64,000 bases of DNA from Anaeramoeba flamelloides (GCA_027625915.1 JANTQA010000032.1:7936001-8000000), one strand, 5' to 3'; shown: positions 1 to 10,956, numbered from the stretch's first letter. Notes: generated by a model from the letters alone, not told the origin. Numbers and translations: made by a program.

Positions 1-2
1 TA

Positions 3-3000
3 TCATTTATTGGGATATTAATCTTAAAATTAACAAATTTCTTTCGGAGATTAGTGCAAATTGAATGTTTAAGGCAAGCCATTTACCAAAATCCAAAATT
101 AATAAAATATTTTGTCAAATTTATTAATTTGAATGAAAAAATATTATACAAATCCAATTTATGGGATTCGCAAAACAAGGAAGTTAATTTAAAATTATGG
201 AATTGTAATAACAGCAGAAATTATAATAATTACAATCCCCAAATTCAATTATTGAAATTTTCAATACATTGCTTCCAACATATTTTATTATTAAATAATT
301 TATGTAACAATATAACAAAAACGTTTACATATCCAACCAGCATTAAATTAAAGCAAATATTAAAACCATCTTTCAACAACGAAAAATACTGGCCAAAGAG
401 CAATAGATTTCAATCTTTAAAATTTTTACAACTATTTAGTGGCAATGGGCCTGAAAGTAAAGGATTTTTCCAATTTTATTTTAAAAGCATTGAAAAATTT
501 CGGATCAATTCGAAAAAAAACAACCAAATGATATTGAAAATCCAAAAAATCCATAAATTAAGTCTCTCAATAATACACGAAACTATTAATAACTTGATTA
601 GAATTGGACCAATTATCGTGGACTATAATAAATTAAATAAATCAACAATAGATTGTTTAACCGAAGAAGAAAAAATTAATAAAAAGGTATTTAAATGGAT
701 ATTAAGCTTTTATTTCCAAGAACTTTTAGCTAAATTTATTAACAATTATTACCAAACAGACGACAAAACCTTAATTAATAATTATCTTGAATCCATTTGC
801 GAACAATTCTTTTTCACCAAGGATTTGTCAACCCATAAAAAAGATAATAAATTAATCAATGAATTATTAAAAAAAAATGAAATTATCTATTTGAAAGAAA
901 ATTACACTCCAACGTTTGATCTAAAAAATATTAAAAAGCAATTAAATATTCAAATTTCTCGAAATAATTTTAACAGAAAAAATATACTAAATGATAACAA
1001 TAATAATAATAACAATCACAATATGGGAAGTCAAATCATTACTGATCATCCAACAAACCCAGTAAATTTTTTGCGTTTAATTACTTTAAAAAACATCCAA
1101 TTCTTACAAGAAAAACAGCTAGGAGGATCAAAAAAGCATGTCAATCCCATAAAGAAGGATGACATTGAAAAAAATGAGAAAAAACAAAAAAAAACTTCGA
1201 ATCAATTATTTATTGATACAATCTCAAAAAATTCCAGTTCGTTATTACTGTTAGGCTTAATCAATTTAATCAACCCAGATGTAAACATTAGATTAAAATG
1301 CTTTAAAATGCTATGGAGGCTAACACCTACTGTATTCGGGTTGGATGAGAGTGGTGAAAACAAGGAAATAGTAATGGGGATTTATCAAATTTTTGAAAAT
1401 GAAATTTATAATATTCAAACCATTGATATCAAACATTTAAAAACAACAGCCATTTTTATTAATAAAATTATTTCAAAATATTGTTCAATTTTTACTGAAA
1501 AGTTGATCATGGAAATCTTTGATAGATTTTTAAAAAATAAAAATAAAAAAATGAATAATAATATTGTCACATCAGAATTAGATAAATGGATTTTTACTTT
1601 TTTAGTTAATTGGTTTAAAAACATTACCCTAACTAATAATGAAATTTATATTACCACAAGAACAATGATTCAAAAGGGCAAATTAAATACTGATATATTT
1701 TTATTAAAATTATTAAAATTTACACGACAAGAATTGAATAATTATCGAAATTATTTCCCCAATTATATTACCAATCTTTGGATAACTTTAATTAATATTC
1801 AAAATTTTGAAAAAAAAAATATTAATAATATAAATAATAATGGAAATGAAAATGATCATAAAAATGATCATAAAAATGATAATAAAAATGATAATGAAAA
1901 TGATCATAAAAATGATAATAAAAATAATAATGATAATGACAATGGTAACAGCAATGGAAATGGTGATCAAGAAAATAATGGAAATAAAAATTTATTGACA
2001 TTGAAAAAAGAAATATTACATATTATTAATTTAAAGAAAAATAAAAATAATATAAATGATTATATTAATCAGAAAAACCAAAATAAAAAATTTATACCAT
2101 CATCACAGAATTTGTCCATATTAACTCAATTCTTAATTGGTCAATTTAATAAAGATAATACATATAAAAATGTAATTAGAGAAATTTATATTAAGATTTA
2201 TCAAAAATTCCCAAAAGAGGCTTTATTTCCTTTAATTAAAAGATTTTCTTTCAAGTTTTGGAATAAATTAAATAATACAAATCTAGATAAATTTATTGAT
2301 GATGAATTAATTTTAATTTCAAATGTTTGTAAATTAAGATCAAAATATAATTACCTTCATGAATTAGATTTAAAAAATGAAAATACCTTAATTTTCATTT
2401 TAAAAAAATTATTAAAAGAAAACATTCAACCATTTTATTCATATTTACCACGTATTATTCATTATTTATTTATGCGTATAAGCACAATTGTACAGCAAAC
2501 AGAAAATTTAAAAGAATCCTTAATAGTCCATTCCTTAAAATTAACAAAGTTTTTATTAGTAATATTTAAATGCCTATATTATCAAAACATTAAGAATTTG
2601 AACAATAACGAGAGGAAAAGCTTTCAAATATTAATTAACAAATTCGAAAATATTAATAAAACGAAATTACTCAAAAAATGGGGGTATATTAATAAAAAAT
2701 ATGGGAAGGCGTTTAATATTATTCAATTAATAATAGATAATGTTAAAAGCATTCTGTTAAATTTTAGAAACGATTGGGGCGCTGAAGCTTCCAAATGGTC
2801 ATTGTTTTGTTTAAATTCCCAACTTTCAATCAATTCTTTAGTAATTTTTAATTATATTTTATACCCTTTAGATAATATCATCATTCAAAGATACTGCTAT
2901 ACTATCTTCCAAACAAGTTATAATTTGGAACAAAAAAGAATTGAAAATTTCAAATCTAGAAGAATAGTTACCACTAGAAAAAATAATCTAATCAGTTATT

Positions 3001-4913
3001 TTAAACGGAAAAATAATTTAAATTATAACAAAAACAACAACAGCCATAACATTAGTAGTAGTGACAACAATATCGTCACTCTTAATAACGGGTTTAATTT
3101 AAATACCCAAAAGCAAGTACAAAAAATCCAAATCAAAATAAATTCAATAAAAGTTAATACGAATTCAATTATTAGTAACCAAAATAAGCAAATATCCACA
3201 CAAGTGTTATTAAAACAATTAGAAAACCACCGCGAAAAAAAAATATTTGAACACAACATCCTCTATGAATATTTAAACACCCTTGGTAATGTTGTCAAGA
3301 ACTTTTACAATAAACCACAATTGCAAAATTACCCTGAATTCTTATGGATCACTATTTGCTTTTTAAGGGTGCCAATAAATTCTAATTTAAAATTATTTCA
3401 AGCTTCTTTTAAATTATTAAAAATTATAATAAAGAATATTCATTATTTTAACTTAAAGAAAAATAAAAAACTATTTTTAACTTTTAAACAGAATTGGGAA
3501 ATACCCTTTGAAGGGATTCTACCTTTATTGTTACCAGCTTTAAAGCATGATGTCTATCAATACCAAATCTTTAAAATTATCTATAAATTGTTATTTGTCA
3601 ATGTACCCAAATTTATTGATAATACTGGCGTTTCTTATTTATATCAATTAATAATTTTAATTATTTATTTCAGAATTAAATTATCGAAAAATCAGGATTA
3701 TTTACGTAATATTAAAATAGTTTCAAAAAAATCATTAGAAATTTTTAATTTATTTAATGAAAAAAGGAAAATAAAAACATTTTCCATTTTTTTTAAACAA
3801 TTGTCAATTAATTTAGATAAAATTTATGATAGCTATCTTGGTAGGCAAGTTCTGGGGAAGAAGAAGAAAAATAATGATGGTGGGCGTAGAAGCGGAATTG
3901 AAAAAGAGAAGCGAAAGGAGATTGAAATTGAAATTGAATTTGATAAAGAGAACGGCACCAATGAAGATATTGGGAATAGTATGAATGATAATATGGAAAA
4001 GATATTGGAAATAAAAAATCCAAAGAGAATTAGAATAGACACCAAAATAAAAGAGAAAGAAAAGGGAAATAAAAAGAATAAAAAACATCAAAAGAATTTT
4101 TCAAAAACAAAAAATCATAAAAATACTAACAATAACAAGTATGTAAGCAATAAAAATACAGAACAAGATCTTTTAAAACAAAAAAATCTATCAAAAAAAA
4201 ACTATTATAATTTACACAATCAAATTAATAATTGCTTTAAAGATTTTTTAAACGACATTAGTAAATTATTATTTTCAGATTTTTTGCCCGAATATTCAAC
4301 CCAATTCAATTATATCTTAACAATTTTATTATCCGATAATCAAAAGCCCTATTATAAAATAATTCTGAAATTAATTTATCGGATATTTTCTCAAAAAAAA
4401 TCTTATTTATATATGGAAAAATTTTCACCAGTAATTAAAATTATTGCTCAAAACATTAATCCAAATTATAAAATATATTCAAAAATTATTTCTCAATCAA
4501 TAAAAAATTCTATAAAAAGAAGAGATAAAATTAAGGTTACCTATAATTCTAAAGAAATTCCAAATAAAATTTCTTATAAACCAAAAACTTTCACCTTTGG
4601 TGATGCACTGAATGCCCTGAAACAAACAAACCAAACACTATATCAATTTCATAAGAATAAGAATAAAAAACAAGTTTCAATTTGGATTAAAAAAAGAAAA
4701 TCTTTCCACAAAAACACATTAAAATATAAAACTTCAAATGAATTAAATAATTTGTCACAAAAAAAAACTTTAAATTCTAAAAGAAGTTTAAAATTAATAC
4801 TTTCTTTAAACGAAATTGAAAAAAAAATTGTTGATGAAAACAAAAAAGAAAAAGAAAAAAAAAGAAAAAGAAAAAGAAAAAGAAAAAGAAAAAGAAAAAG
4901 AAAAAGAAAATGA
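3..4913 (+). CDS. FRY: Furry/Tao3/Mor2-like morphogenesis scaffold, 5'-truncated by window edge
   Basis: Furry-family proteins are giant armadillo-type scaffolds that work with NDR/LATS kinases in cell polarity and morphogenesis. The frame is open from base 3 to a TGA at 4911, so the start lies outside the window. Identity rests on two C-terminal blocks. One, near 2769, contains NDWGAEASKW followed by an RSLQVF-like hydrophobic stretch, equivalent to the family's WGEEALKWA motif. The other, near 3505-3630, contains FEGILPLLLPALKH and FIDNTG, equivalent to FQGLQPLLLKGLRS and LIDPTG. A block near 2205 (FPKEALFPLIKRFSF) also fits the helical core. Asn/Asp/His-rich linkers lie at about 985-1030 and 1840-1980, and a Lys/Glu-rich linker at about 3850-4200. 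About 1,636 codons are visible; family members are usually 2,000-3,000 aa. The last ~15 codons are an artificial-looking Lys-Arg repeat produced by reading (AGAAAA)n in a new frame after a run of nine A. The next frame carries an RGS domain. URB1/Npa1 was considered and fits less well. Confidence 0.75.
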   Translation, partial: SFIGILILKLTNFFRRLVQIECLRQAIYQNPKLIKYFVKFINLNEKILYKSNLWDSQNKEVNLKLWNCNNSRNYNNYNPQIQLLKFSIHCFQHILLLNNLCNNITKTFTYPTSIKLKQILKPSFNNEKYWPKSNRFQSLKFLQLFSGNGPESKGFFQFYFKSIEKFRINSKKNNQMILKIQKIHKLSLSIIHETINNLIRIGPIIVDYNKLNKSTIDCLTEEEKINKKVFKWILSFYFQELLAKFINNYYQTDDKTLINNYLESICEQFFFTKDLSTHKKDNKLINELLKKNEIIYLKENYTPTFDLKNIKKQLNIQISRNNFNRKNILNDNNNNNNNHNMGSQIITDHPTNPVNFLRLITLKNIQFLQEKQLGGSKKHVNPIKKDDIEKNEKKQKKTSNQLFIDTISKNSSSLLLLGLINLINPDVNIRLKCFKMLWRLTPTVFGLDESGENKEIVMGIYQIFENEIYNIQTIDIKHLKTTAIFINKIISKYCSIFTEKLIMEIFDRFLKNKNKKMNNNIVTSELDKWIFTFLVNWFKNITLTNNEIYITTRTMIQKGKLNTDIFLLKLLKFTRQELNNYRNYFPNYITNLWITLINIQNFEKKNINNINNNGNENDHKNDHKNDNKNDNENDHKNDNKNNNDNDNGNSNGNGDQENNGNKNLLTLKKEILHIINLKKNKNNINDYINQKNQNKKFIPSSQNLSILTQFLIGQFNKDNTYKNVIREIYIKIYQKFPKEALFPLIKRFSFKFWNKLNNTNLDKFIDDELILISNVCKLRSKYNYLHELDLKNENTLIFILKKLLKENIQPFYSYLPRIIHYLFMRISTIVQQTENLKESLIVHSLKLTKFLLVIFKCLYYQNIKNLNNNERKSFQILINKFENINKTKLLKKWGYINKKYGKAFNIIQLIIDNVKSILLNFRNDWGAEASKWSLFCLNSQLSINSLVIFNYILYPLDNIIIQRYCYTIFQTSYNLEQKRIENFKSRRIVTTRKNNLISYFKRKNNLNYNKNNNSHNISSSDNNIVTLNNGFNLNTQKQVQKIQIKINSIKVNTNSIISNQNKQISTQVLLKQLENHREKKIFEHNILYEYLNTLGNVVKNFYNKPQLQNYPEFLWITICFLRVPINSNLKLFQASFKLLKIIIKNIHYFNLKKNKKLFLTFKQNWEIPFEGILPLLLPALKHDVYQYQIFKIIYKLLFVNVPKFIDNTGVSYLYQLIILIIYFRIKLSKNQDYLRNIKIVSKKSLEIFNLFNEKRKIKTFSIFFKQLSINLDKIYDSYLGRQVLGKKKKNNDGGRRSGIEKEKRKEIEIEIEFDKENGTNEDIGNSMNDNMEKILEIKNPKRIRIDTKIKEKEKGNKKNKKHQKNFSKTKNHKNTNNNKYVSNKNTEQDLLKQKNLSKKNYYNLHNQINNCFKDFLNDISKLLFSDFLPEYSTQFNYILTILLSDNQKPYYKIILKLIYRIFSQKKSYLYMEKFSPVIKIIAQNINPNYKIYSKIISQSIKNSIKRRDKIKVTYNSKEIPNKISYKPKTFTFGDALNALKQTNQTLYQFHKNKNKKQVSIWIKKRKSFHKNTLKYKTSNELNNLSQKKTLNSKRSLKLILSLNEIEKKIVDENKKEKEKKRKRKRKRKRKRKRKRK

Positions 4914-5937
4914 AAAAGAAAATGAAAAAGAAAAGGAAAAGGAAAATGAAAATGAAAAGGAAAAAGAAAAGCAAGATTCTATAATTGATAATCAACCCAA
5001 AAAAATTAATGAAGATCATTTTGAAAATTTTGACAATGAATTAGAAAAATTATTTATAATTAAAAGGGTTGATGATGGTATTGATGAAAATGATAATAAT
5101 TCAATTTTAGGTCATATAACTAGTTTTAGCAAGAACGAAATTGAAAAGAAACTTGAAAAAATTAATGAAGACCAAGATAAAAATGAAAATAAAAAGAATA
5201 AAGTGGGCGAAGAACTTAAAACCCTTGGCGACAAAGTATGGGATAAAAGGAAAATAACAACGAACAAAATGTTATTGACTGAACAAGAACGAGAGTTATT
5301 TACAACACGGTTAGAAACATTACATGAATTTGAACAAGAATTGGAAATTTCGAATGAGAATTACCCGTTTAAAGGAAAAAAAGGATCTCTTTCCGAGACT
5401 CGAAACAAACCAAATAGATTGGAAAAAAGGCATCTATCATTATTAGGTAATGAATTTGATAAAATATTGAAAAAATATCAATCAAGAAACATGATCGAAA
5501 AATCCAAAATGAAAAATGATTTTAATTCATCTTTAATTCAAACCCCAATTGTGGAAACTATCGAATACCCCACTTTGGAAGAAATATTAAACGATAATAT
5601 AAAATCAATCCTATTTAGTAAATTTCTTATGAATAACTTTAATGAAGATATAATATTATGCTGTGATTTTTATGAAGCAGTAAAGTTATATTTAAATTCG
5701 GATTATAATTCGAAAGAAGCAATATTAAGAGCTGAATTAATCATAGAAAAGTTTATAAAAGAAGATTCGATAGAAAAAATAAATATTTCACAATTAACAA
5801 GAAATGAAATCGATTTAGATTTTGATTTAAATAGCCATAAGCACCCAAACAAAAATTTATTTCAACAAGCAATTGAAGAAATTTTAATTCATTTGTATGC
5901 TCCATATAATCAATATTGTAAAGATGAATTAAATTAA
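4816..5937 (+). CDS. RGS-domain coding segment, probable C-terminus of the Furry-like gene
   Basis: RGS domains accelerate GTP hydrolysis by G-alpha subunits. The domain covers about residues 251-368 of this frame (5566-5920): PTLEEILNDN, LFSKFLMNNFNEDI, then helices with ALRAE-like and EKINISQLTRNEI segments, ending LFQQAIEEILIHLYAPY. This matches the family order of LxxLLxD, LFxxFLxxEFSEENLLFW, the Ile-Asn-Ile segment and LFDxAQxEIxxLM. The domain is preceded by a Glu-Lys repeat and by a charged coiled-coil-like segment with LTEQERELFTTRLETLHEF at about residue 155. The first ~16 residues of this frame (4816-4863) are only a shadow of the Furry frame, and no other Met occurs before 5269. 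The true product is therefore either a continuation of the Furry frame or a protein starting at 5269. The domain call is firm; the gene boundary is not. Confidence 0.72.
   Translation: MKKKLLMKTKKKKKKKEKEKEKEKEKEKEKENEKENEKEKEKENENEKEKEKQDSIIDNQPKKINEDHFENFDNELEKLFIIKRVDDGIDENDNNSILGHITSFSKNEIEKKLEKINEDQDKNENKKNKVGEELKTLGDKVWDKRKITTNKMLLTEQERELFTTRLETLHEFEQELEISNENYPFKGKKGSLSETRNKPNRLEKRHLSLLGNEFDKILKKYQSRNMIEKSKMKNDFNSSLIQTPIVETIEYPTLEEILNDNIKSILFSKFLMNNFNEDIILCCDFYEAVKLYLNSDYNSKEAILRAELIIEKFIKEDSIEKINISQLTRNEIDLDFDLNSHKHPNKNLFQQAIEEILIHLYAPYNQYCKDELN
4842..4975 (+). repeat. (GAAAAA)n coding simple repeat with frame change
   Basis: This is a purine-only tract of GAAAAA-type hexamers encoding Glu-Lys repeats. 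One unit has nine A (4855-4863) instead of five. Before it the Furry frame reads Glu-Lys; after it that frame reads Lys-Arg and stops at 4911, while the +1 frame keeps reading Glu-Lys into the RGS segment. Removing one A would keep a single Glu-Lys frame throughout. Confidence 0.85.
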
Positions 5938-6002
5938 TTTTATTTATTAAAAATTCAAAATAAAATTTATTTTCTTTTTATCATTTTGCGTTTTCTTTTC
6001 AA

Positions 6003-6031
6003 TCTCTCTCTCTCTCTCTCTCTCTTTTTAT

Positions 6032-6070
<39 letters not shown>

Positions 6071-6072
6071 AG
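6003..6072. repeat. Compound microsatellite (TC)n-(TA)n-(GT)n
   Basis: Three adjoining dinucleotide runs (about 11 TC, 11 TA and 9 GT) lie just 3' of the RGS segment stop codon. They are non-coding. Confidence 0.95.
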
Positions 6073-6133
6073 GGGGTATAATTTATGTTTTATTTTATCC
6101 ATCAACACACACACACAACTGATTTTTTTTCAA

Positions 6134-6475
6134 TGGCTGTAAGTATAACATGCGAAAATTTGCAAAATTTTATTAATATTATTCTAAAGATTGTGGGTGA
6201 ATTGAATTGGTATCTTATAGGTCTGTAGCATTCCAATATGTTACTTCATGATAGTTGAAAAATGTTAGGAAATGTCATAACGATGGAATTTACTAATGTT
6301 ACACAATTAAAAATTGTCATAACTTTGATATTTCGTAACATTTTATTACAGTCGTGTAGCAATACACAGTAACACCTCAAGCCTCCGAGATACCAATTCA
6401 ATTCACCCACAATCTTTAGAATAATATTAATAAAATTTTGTAAATTTTTGCATTTTGCAATAATTTGCAAGTTAT
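6134..6475. mobile_element. MITE-like element with ~61 bp inverted arms
   Basis: The segment 6154-6214 reappears as its reverse complement at about 6390-6450, including the landmark GATTGTGGGTGAATTGAATT. The arms enclose about 175 bp of unrelated sequence. No transposase is encoded, and the 83-codon open frame on the minus strand across it has no coding signature. It is probably a non-autonomous DNA transposon; no superfamily is assigned. Confidence 0.6.
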
Positions 6476-7139
6476 GTAAACTTCCCTTTTCAATCACTTC
6501 TCCTAGTATATATTAAAATCAAATAAGTTATTCAAGTAAACTCTATTTTACTCAAATCGTACCAGCCCAAAATGAAAAATTGACTTTTTTTTTCAGAATC
6601 AACCCAACTTAAGATTGTTTCGAAATAAGAGAAATAATAAACTTCAGATTAGAGTTGATAATTCATAAAAGAAATACCTTAGCAAAATATAAATTTTACT
6701 TAAAAAAATAAAATGTTTAAAAATATTTTGTGCCTCTTTCATTGGAATTTCTTGTGCAAAATTCCTCGTTTTCATTAAAAAATTACAATTGTTGACAATA
6801 ATTTTATTTAATTGTAAATTTATTGATTTTGAAAAGAAATTACAAACCTTTATATTTTTCGGTTAATTTTTTTTTTCAAACATTTTTTTTTTTTAAACAA
6901 TAAAAAATAAAAATAAAGAAAATTAAAAAAAAAGAAAAAAAAAAAAATTATTAAAGTTGAAAAAAATATCTGATCTAAAAATTGAAAATTTATTTTGAGA
7001 GCAATATTTGATTAAACTCATAGAAAACATTCTATTACTTTATATAAACTGTACCTATTTGACTAGAAAAGAATTTATTTTAATATCAGAGTATTATTTA
7101 TTTACAAACAATAATAATTTGAAATACTCTAAATTAAGT

Positions 7140-7680
7140 CAAATTCAAAATATTCCACACTGTTAAAACAATTGAAGAAATCACAATAATTCAATTTTCT
7201 TCAAATCGGAAATAATTTTTATTTTTGAAATTTATTTTTTCCAGCTTTTATTTTTTTATTTTCAATTAATTTTTTGGATTAACTTATCTGTTTTGATTAG
7301 ATCAAAATTTTTTCAATAATTTATATGATGCTAAAGTTGAGTTGTTCAAAATATCAGAATTCAATTAAAATTATTTGATGGTATCCAAGCTTTAAGTAAT
7401 CAATATTCCCAATTGAACTTGATAAATTTAAGAAAGTATTTTTTTTGTTTTCATTGCTCTAAAGTTTTTAATACACTGATAATTTATTAGTATTAATAAT
7501 TATTTATTTTTTTTTTTTATTAGTATTGTAATTTATAAACAATTTTTAATATTACTATTATTGAATGGTTCTAATCTGGTATTTCTTCTAGAATTGATTA
7601 ATAATGTTTTTTTTTTATTCAAATATTGAATTATAATATGTCAAAAAACTTGAATTTGAGTTTATTTAATTGGGTAAAAA
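7140..7680. repeat. Dispersed repeat O, uninterrupted copy
   Basis: This stretch aligns by eye with 8395-8744 joined to 9159-9335, and in reverse orientation with parts of 14560-14790 and 55900-56110. It has no open frame. It represents the site without the inverted-repeat element found at 8745-9158. The remaining bases 5938-6002, 6476-7139 and 7681-8394 are plain AT-rich sequence in which I see no gene. Confidence 0.5.
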
Positions 7681-8394
7681 TACTCTACTACCATTGGAAT
7701 GACATAGATTTTTTTTGGAAATTCTTTAATTTTGAGCCAATTTTGATAAAATTTTATTTTTGATTTTATTCACCAAATACTATTAGAATTATAAGAATAA
7801 ACATATCAGGTTTATTACTTCTTCAAAATATTAATTAAAGGAATTTTATTGTAAAAATATTATCATCCACCAATATCAAAAAACATCAAATAATTTTTAT
7901 TTTAAATCTCTGAAATCATTCATTTTTATAATACTAAATTAATTCCATTCAAGCAGAATTTATTTTGAGTATTTTATTTAACTAAAATTTGATTTTTAAT
8001 TTTTTTTTCAAATTAAAAATGTTTAAAAATCAAAATTAATTTTTGACAAATAAAAAAATCCAAAGAAAATAAATTTTCCAAGAGAGACAATAAAAATAAT
8101 CTCCAATCCAATAACAAAAACTATGACAATACATACTCTTTAAATATTGATTTAGTTTTTGATTATTTCAAAGATAAGAGCAATTATTTACTAATGAAGA
8201 AACAAAAAAATTGAAAAAGAGAAAATGACTTATAAAAGGTCCCTACTTTACTGGTCAACTCATTAAAGAGAAGGAACTCACCCAAGAATCGGCCTCTTAA
8301 CAAAAATAAGAAATGGTTTTCAAACAGAGGAAAACTGAATCGAAATTTTTAATCTATGCCTATTCATTCATTTGAAAAATAAACTAAAATTCCA

Positions 8395-9335
8395 ACATTT
8401 TTGACACTAATAAAACAGTTAAAACAATCATAATAATATAATTTCATTCAAATTTGCAATAATTTTGAATTTTTAAAATTATTTCTTCATTTTTTTGTTT
8501 TTTTTATTTTTCATTTCCTTTTTTGAATAACGAAACCTATTTTCTTAGATCGAAATATTTTTTCCAACAGTTGATATTAGGTTAAAGGTTATTAATTGCA
8601 AGTCAAAGAACTCAAATAAAATTAGTTGGTAGGATCTAACTTTTGATCAATCAATAATTGTTAATAGAATTTATATAAATTTGCCAATGAATTTTTTTGT
8701 TCTACTCATCTCCAAAATTTTTTAATTCACAGTATTTATTTATTACCATTGTAGAAAAAAAGTGAAACAGGGTTTTTCATTGGGAACATTAATAGAACCT
8801 GAAAATGAAAAGTAAGATCAATTAATAAATGAATAAATAAAGACAAAATTGGGGTATTCAACACAATAACAGTTTTTTTAACACTATCTTTTGGGATATT
8901 TGGTTTTTCTTTTGATTGATCAATCATTATTGATTTGTAGGAAAAAAATTGACTATTTTTGAAGATCTCCAAAACCACATGAACAATTTCTATAAATCAG
9001 TAGATTTAAATTGTGTTTGTTGGATTGATTGAAAATAATATAATGGGTTATTATTAACAGTTAATTGGTTTCTTCTTTTTATTGATTTTACTTTTCGTTT
9101 TCAGGTTCTATTAATGTTCCCAATGAAAAACCGTGTTGAACTTTTTTTCCACAATGGTGAGTATTGATAATTATTTATTTTTTTCTTTTGTATTGTAAAT
9201 TATAAATAATGGTTAAAGTTTCAATTCCAATAGCTCTAATTTGGTATTTCTTTAGAATTTATTTTATAAGATTTTTTTTTTTCAAAAATTGAATTTTGGT
9301 GTGTTAAAAATTTTGAATTGGAATTTATTTTAGTT
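8395..9335. repeat. Dispersed repeat O, copy interrupted by MITE B1
   Basis: 8395-8744 and 9159-9335 together follow the order of 7140-7680. Shared landmarks include the ATTAGTTGG/ATTATTTGATGG region and the TATTGTAAATTATAAA/TATTGTAATTTATAAA stretch. The intervening 414 bp is MITE B1. Confidence 0.5.
8745..9158. mobile_element. MITE family B, copy B1
   Basis: The arms are inverted and about 85 bp long. The left begins ACCATTGTAGAAAAAAAGTG and the reverse complement of the right begins ACCATTGTGGAAAAAAAGTT. Both continue through TTTTTCATTGGGAACATTAA. There is no transposase. Related copies are at 58660-59052, 62617-63045 (inverted) and, partial, 33935-34100. The element sits inside repeat O. 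Confidence 0.75.
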
Positions 9336-9536
9336 TATTTATATTTTATTTATATCAAAAATAAAGAATAATATATTTTCAAAAGAACAAAGATAATATG
9401 AAAGAAATACAATTATTATTATATTAACTATTAATATAATTGCCAGGGATTGGTTCAGAAAATAATAAGACAAGATCCAAAATAATTTACATTTCTTTTT
9501 TTGAATATTTTGATTTTTATTGTTCTATTAATGATT

Positions 9537-9737
9537 TTAAAATTTATTGATTTGGATATTCTGAGGTATTTGATTATTTGGTATTTGTTGATTAAATTTA
9601 TTAATTGAATTTGTTTTATTATGAAATACAAAGGGCTGTGATGATTTTATTTGGGTGTTTATTGTAGACTGAGTATTTATTTCTTTTTTAATATATTGAA
9701 CAAAGGAATTTGGTGTTTGTTGTGAATTATTTATAAT

Positions 9738-9768
<31 letters not shown>

Positions 9769-10721
9769 GGTTGTGGTTGTTGTGAAATATTAATGATTTG
9801 TTGTTGTTGTTGAAAAGGTACTTTCTTTTGGGGTTGTAGGTTAATATTATTATTATTAATATTATTGTTGTTGTTTGGAATTGGCTTTTTTAAAAAACTC
9901 AGTGCTCGATTTTCACCTCCAATTTTTTGTGTGACTTGGTTGTTTTGTGGCAAAACATTCTTTTTGAGGAGAAAATCGTTTTTTTTTACTCCTCCTTTTC
10001 CACCATTAATTAAATTATTACCATTATTCAAATTTAATTGTTGCTGTTGAGGTAGTTGCTGCTGCTGCTGCTGCTGCTGCTGTGGCTTCTGGGAATTATT
10101 TAAAAACATAGGATCTTGTTTAATCTTAAAGTTTTGAGGTAAATTTTGTGATGGCATTTGTTGGTTGTTTCTTGGCTTTTTTAATTCAAACTTGATCCCA
10201 TTTTCGCCTGCTTCATAAACACTGCTAGACTTTCTTTTTTGTTCATAACGAGAGAAGTCCTTTTCTCGGATTTCAAGCCCATTCCCAAGATAGTTCCCAA
10301 ACAGCTTGAGTGCCCTTTTGGTTGCATCGGTAATGGCCTTTTTTTTGCCAGATTCTAAACATTGAAACTTGTTTTTCATCCCCTTTGACGCCCCAAAACC
10401 AAATCCTTCACGATACGCTCCGTCTTTTAAGGTAACACGTACACACGCCGAAACTGCAACTTCAAATTTCCCATCTCGTGTTTGACCAAAGTGATCTTGG
10501 TTAACAGATAGGATCTGTGAAGACCAGCCGTTAAACCCAAACACACGATTTGCTAGATCAATCACAACCCATGCACTTACATAATCAAACGTTCCTCCTC
10601 CTCCGGGCCTTCTGGAGATGTGCTCTTTTGCAATAGGCTGACTTAATTGTTTTTGGATACCAGTGTATTCCTTTTCCGTAAATTCCTTTTTGCCAAAAGC
10701 ACTTTTGGTCTTTTTGGACAT
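9537..10721 (-). CDS. RAD52: RAD52 recombination mediator
   Basis: Rad52 forms rings that anneal single-stranded DNA and assists Rad51 loading in homologous recombination. The product is 394 aa with no intron. The start is the ATG at 10719-10721, followed by SKKTKSAFGKKEFTE; an upstream TTG codon is in frame but not needed. Residues ~20-170 are the Rad52/22 domain, with the hallmarks ISRRPGGGGTFDYVSAW, ANRVFGFNGWSS and the segment GYREGFG-like/ASKGMKNKF, followed by KKAITDATKRALKLFGNYLGN. The C-terminal half is a low-complexity Gln/Asn/Pro tail with several poly-Gln runs, one coded by pure CAG-type triplets (10057-10080). The N-terminal domain is clearly richer in GC than the flanks. The Rad51-binding part of yeast or animal RAD52 cannot be recognised in the tail. 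It is followed on the same strand only by repeats and read away from the Furry gene. Confidence 0.95.
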
Positions 10722-10956
10722 CAAAGGAAATTTTACGCTTTTGGGATTAAAAAAAATAATAAAAATAAAAAGTAATTTTTGATAATAATAGGTATTTCGG
10801 TGAGGAGTTCTTTGTTATCCAGTTAGTTTCTGAAATGACCCTCAAAACAAATTGATTTCTGTTATCGCTTTGGGTCACAATTTTAAAAAAAAAAACACTC
10901 CCAAAAATCTCCTAAACTTTTACAGAAATATCAAACTTTTCAACACTTTCAGGTAA

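Noticed and set aside
4816-4863. ATG at 4816 as start of a separate RGS gene
   Set aside because: The segment lies inside the Furry frame and its residues are a shifted reading of the same bases; Glu-Lys continuity points to an indel instead.
3-4913. URB1/Npa1 nucleolar protein as identity of the first gene
   Set aside because: It was a first impression from large helical repeats; the WGAEASKW and GILPLLLPALKH blocks fit Furry better.
6246-6497. 83-codon minus-strand frame
   Set aside because: It is created by the inverted arms of the MITE at 6134-6475; no coding character.
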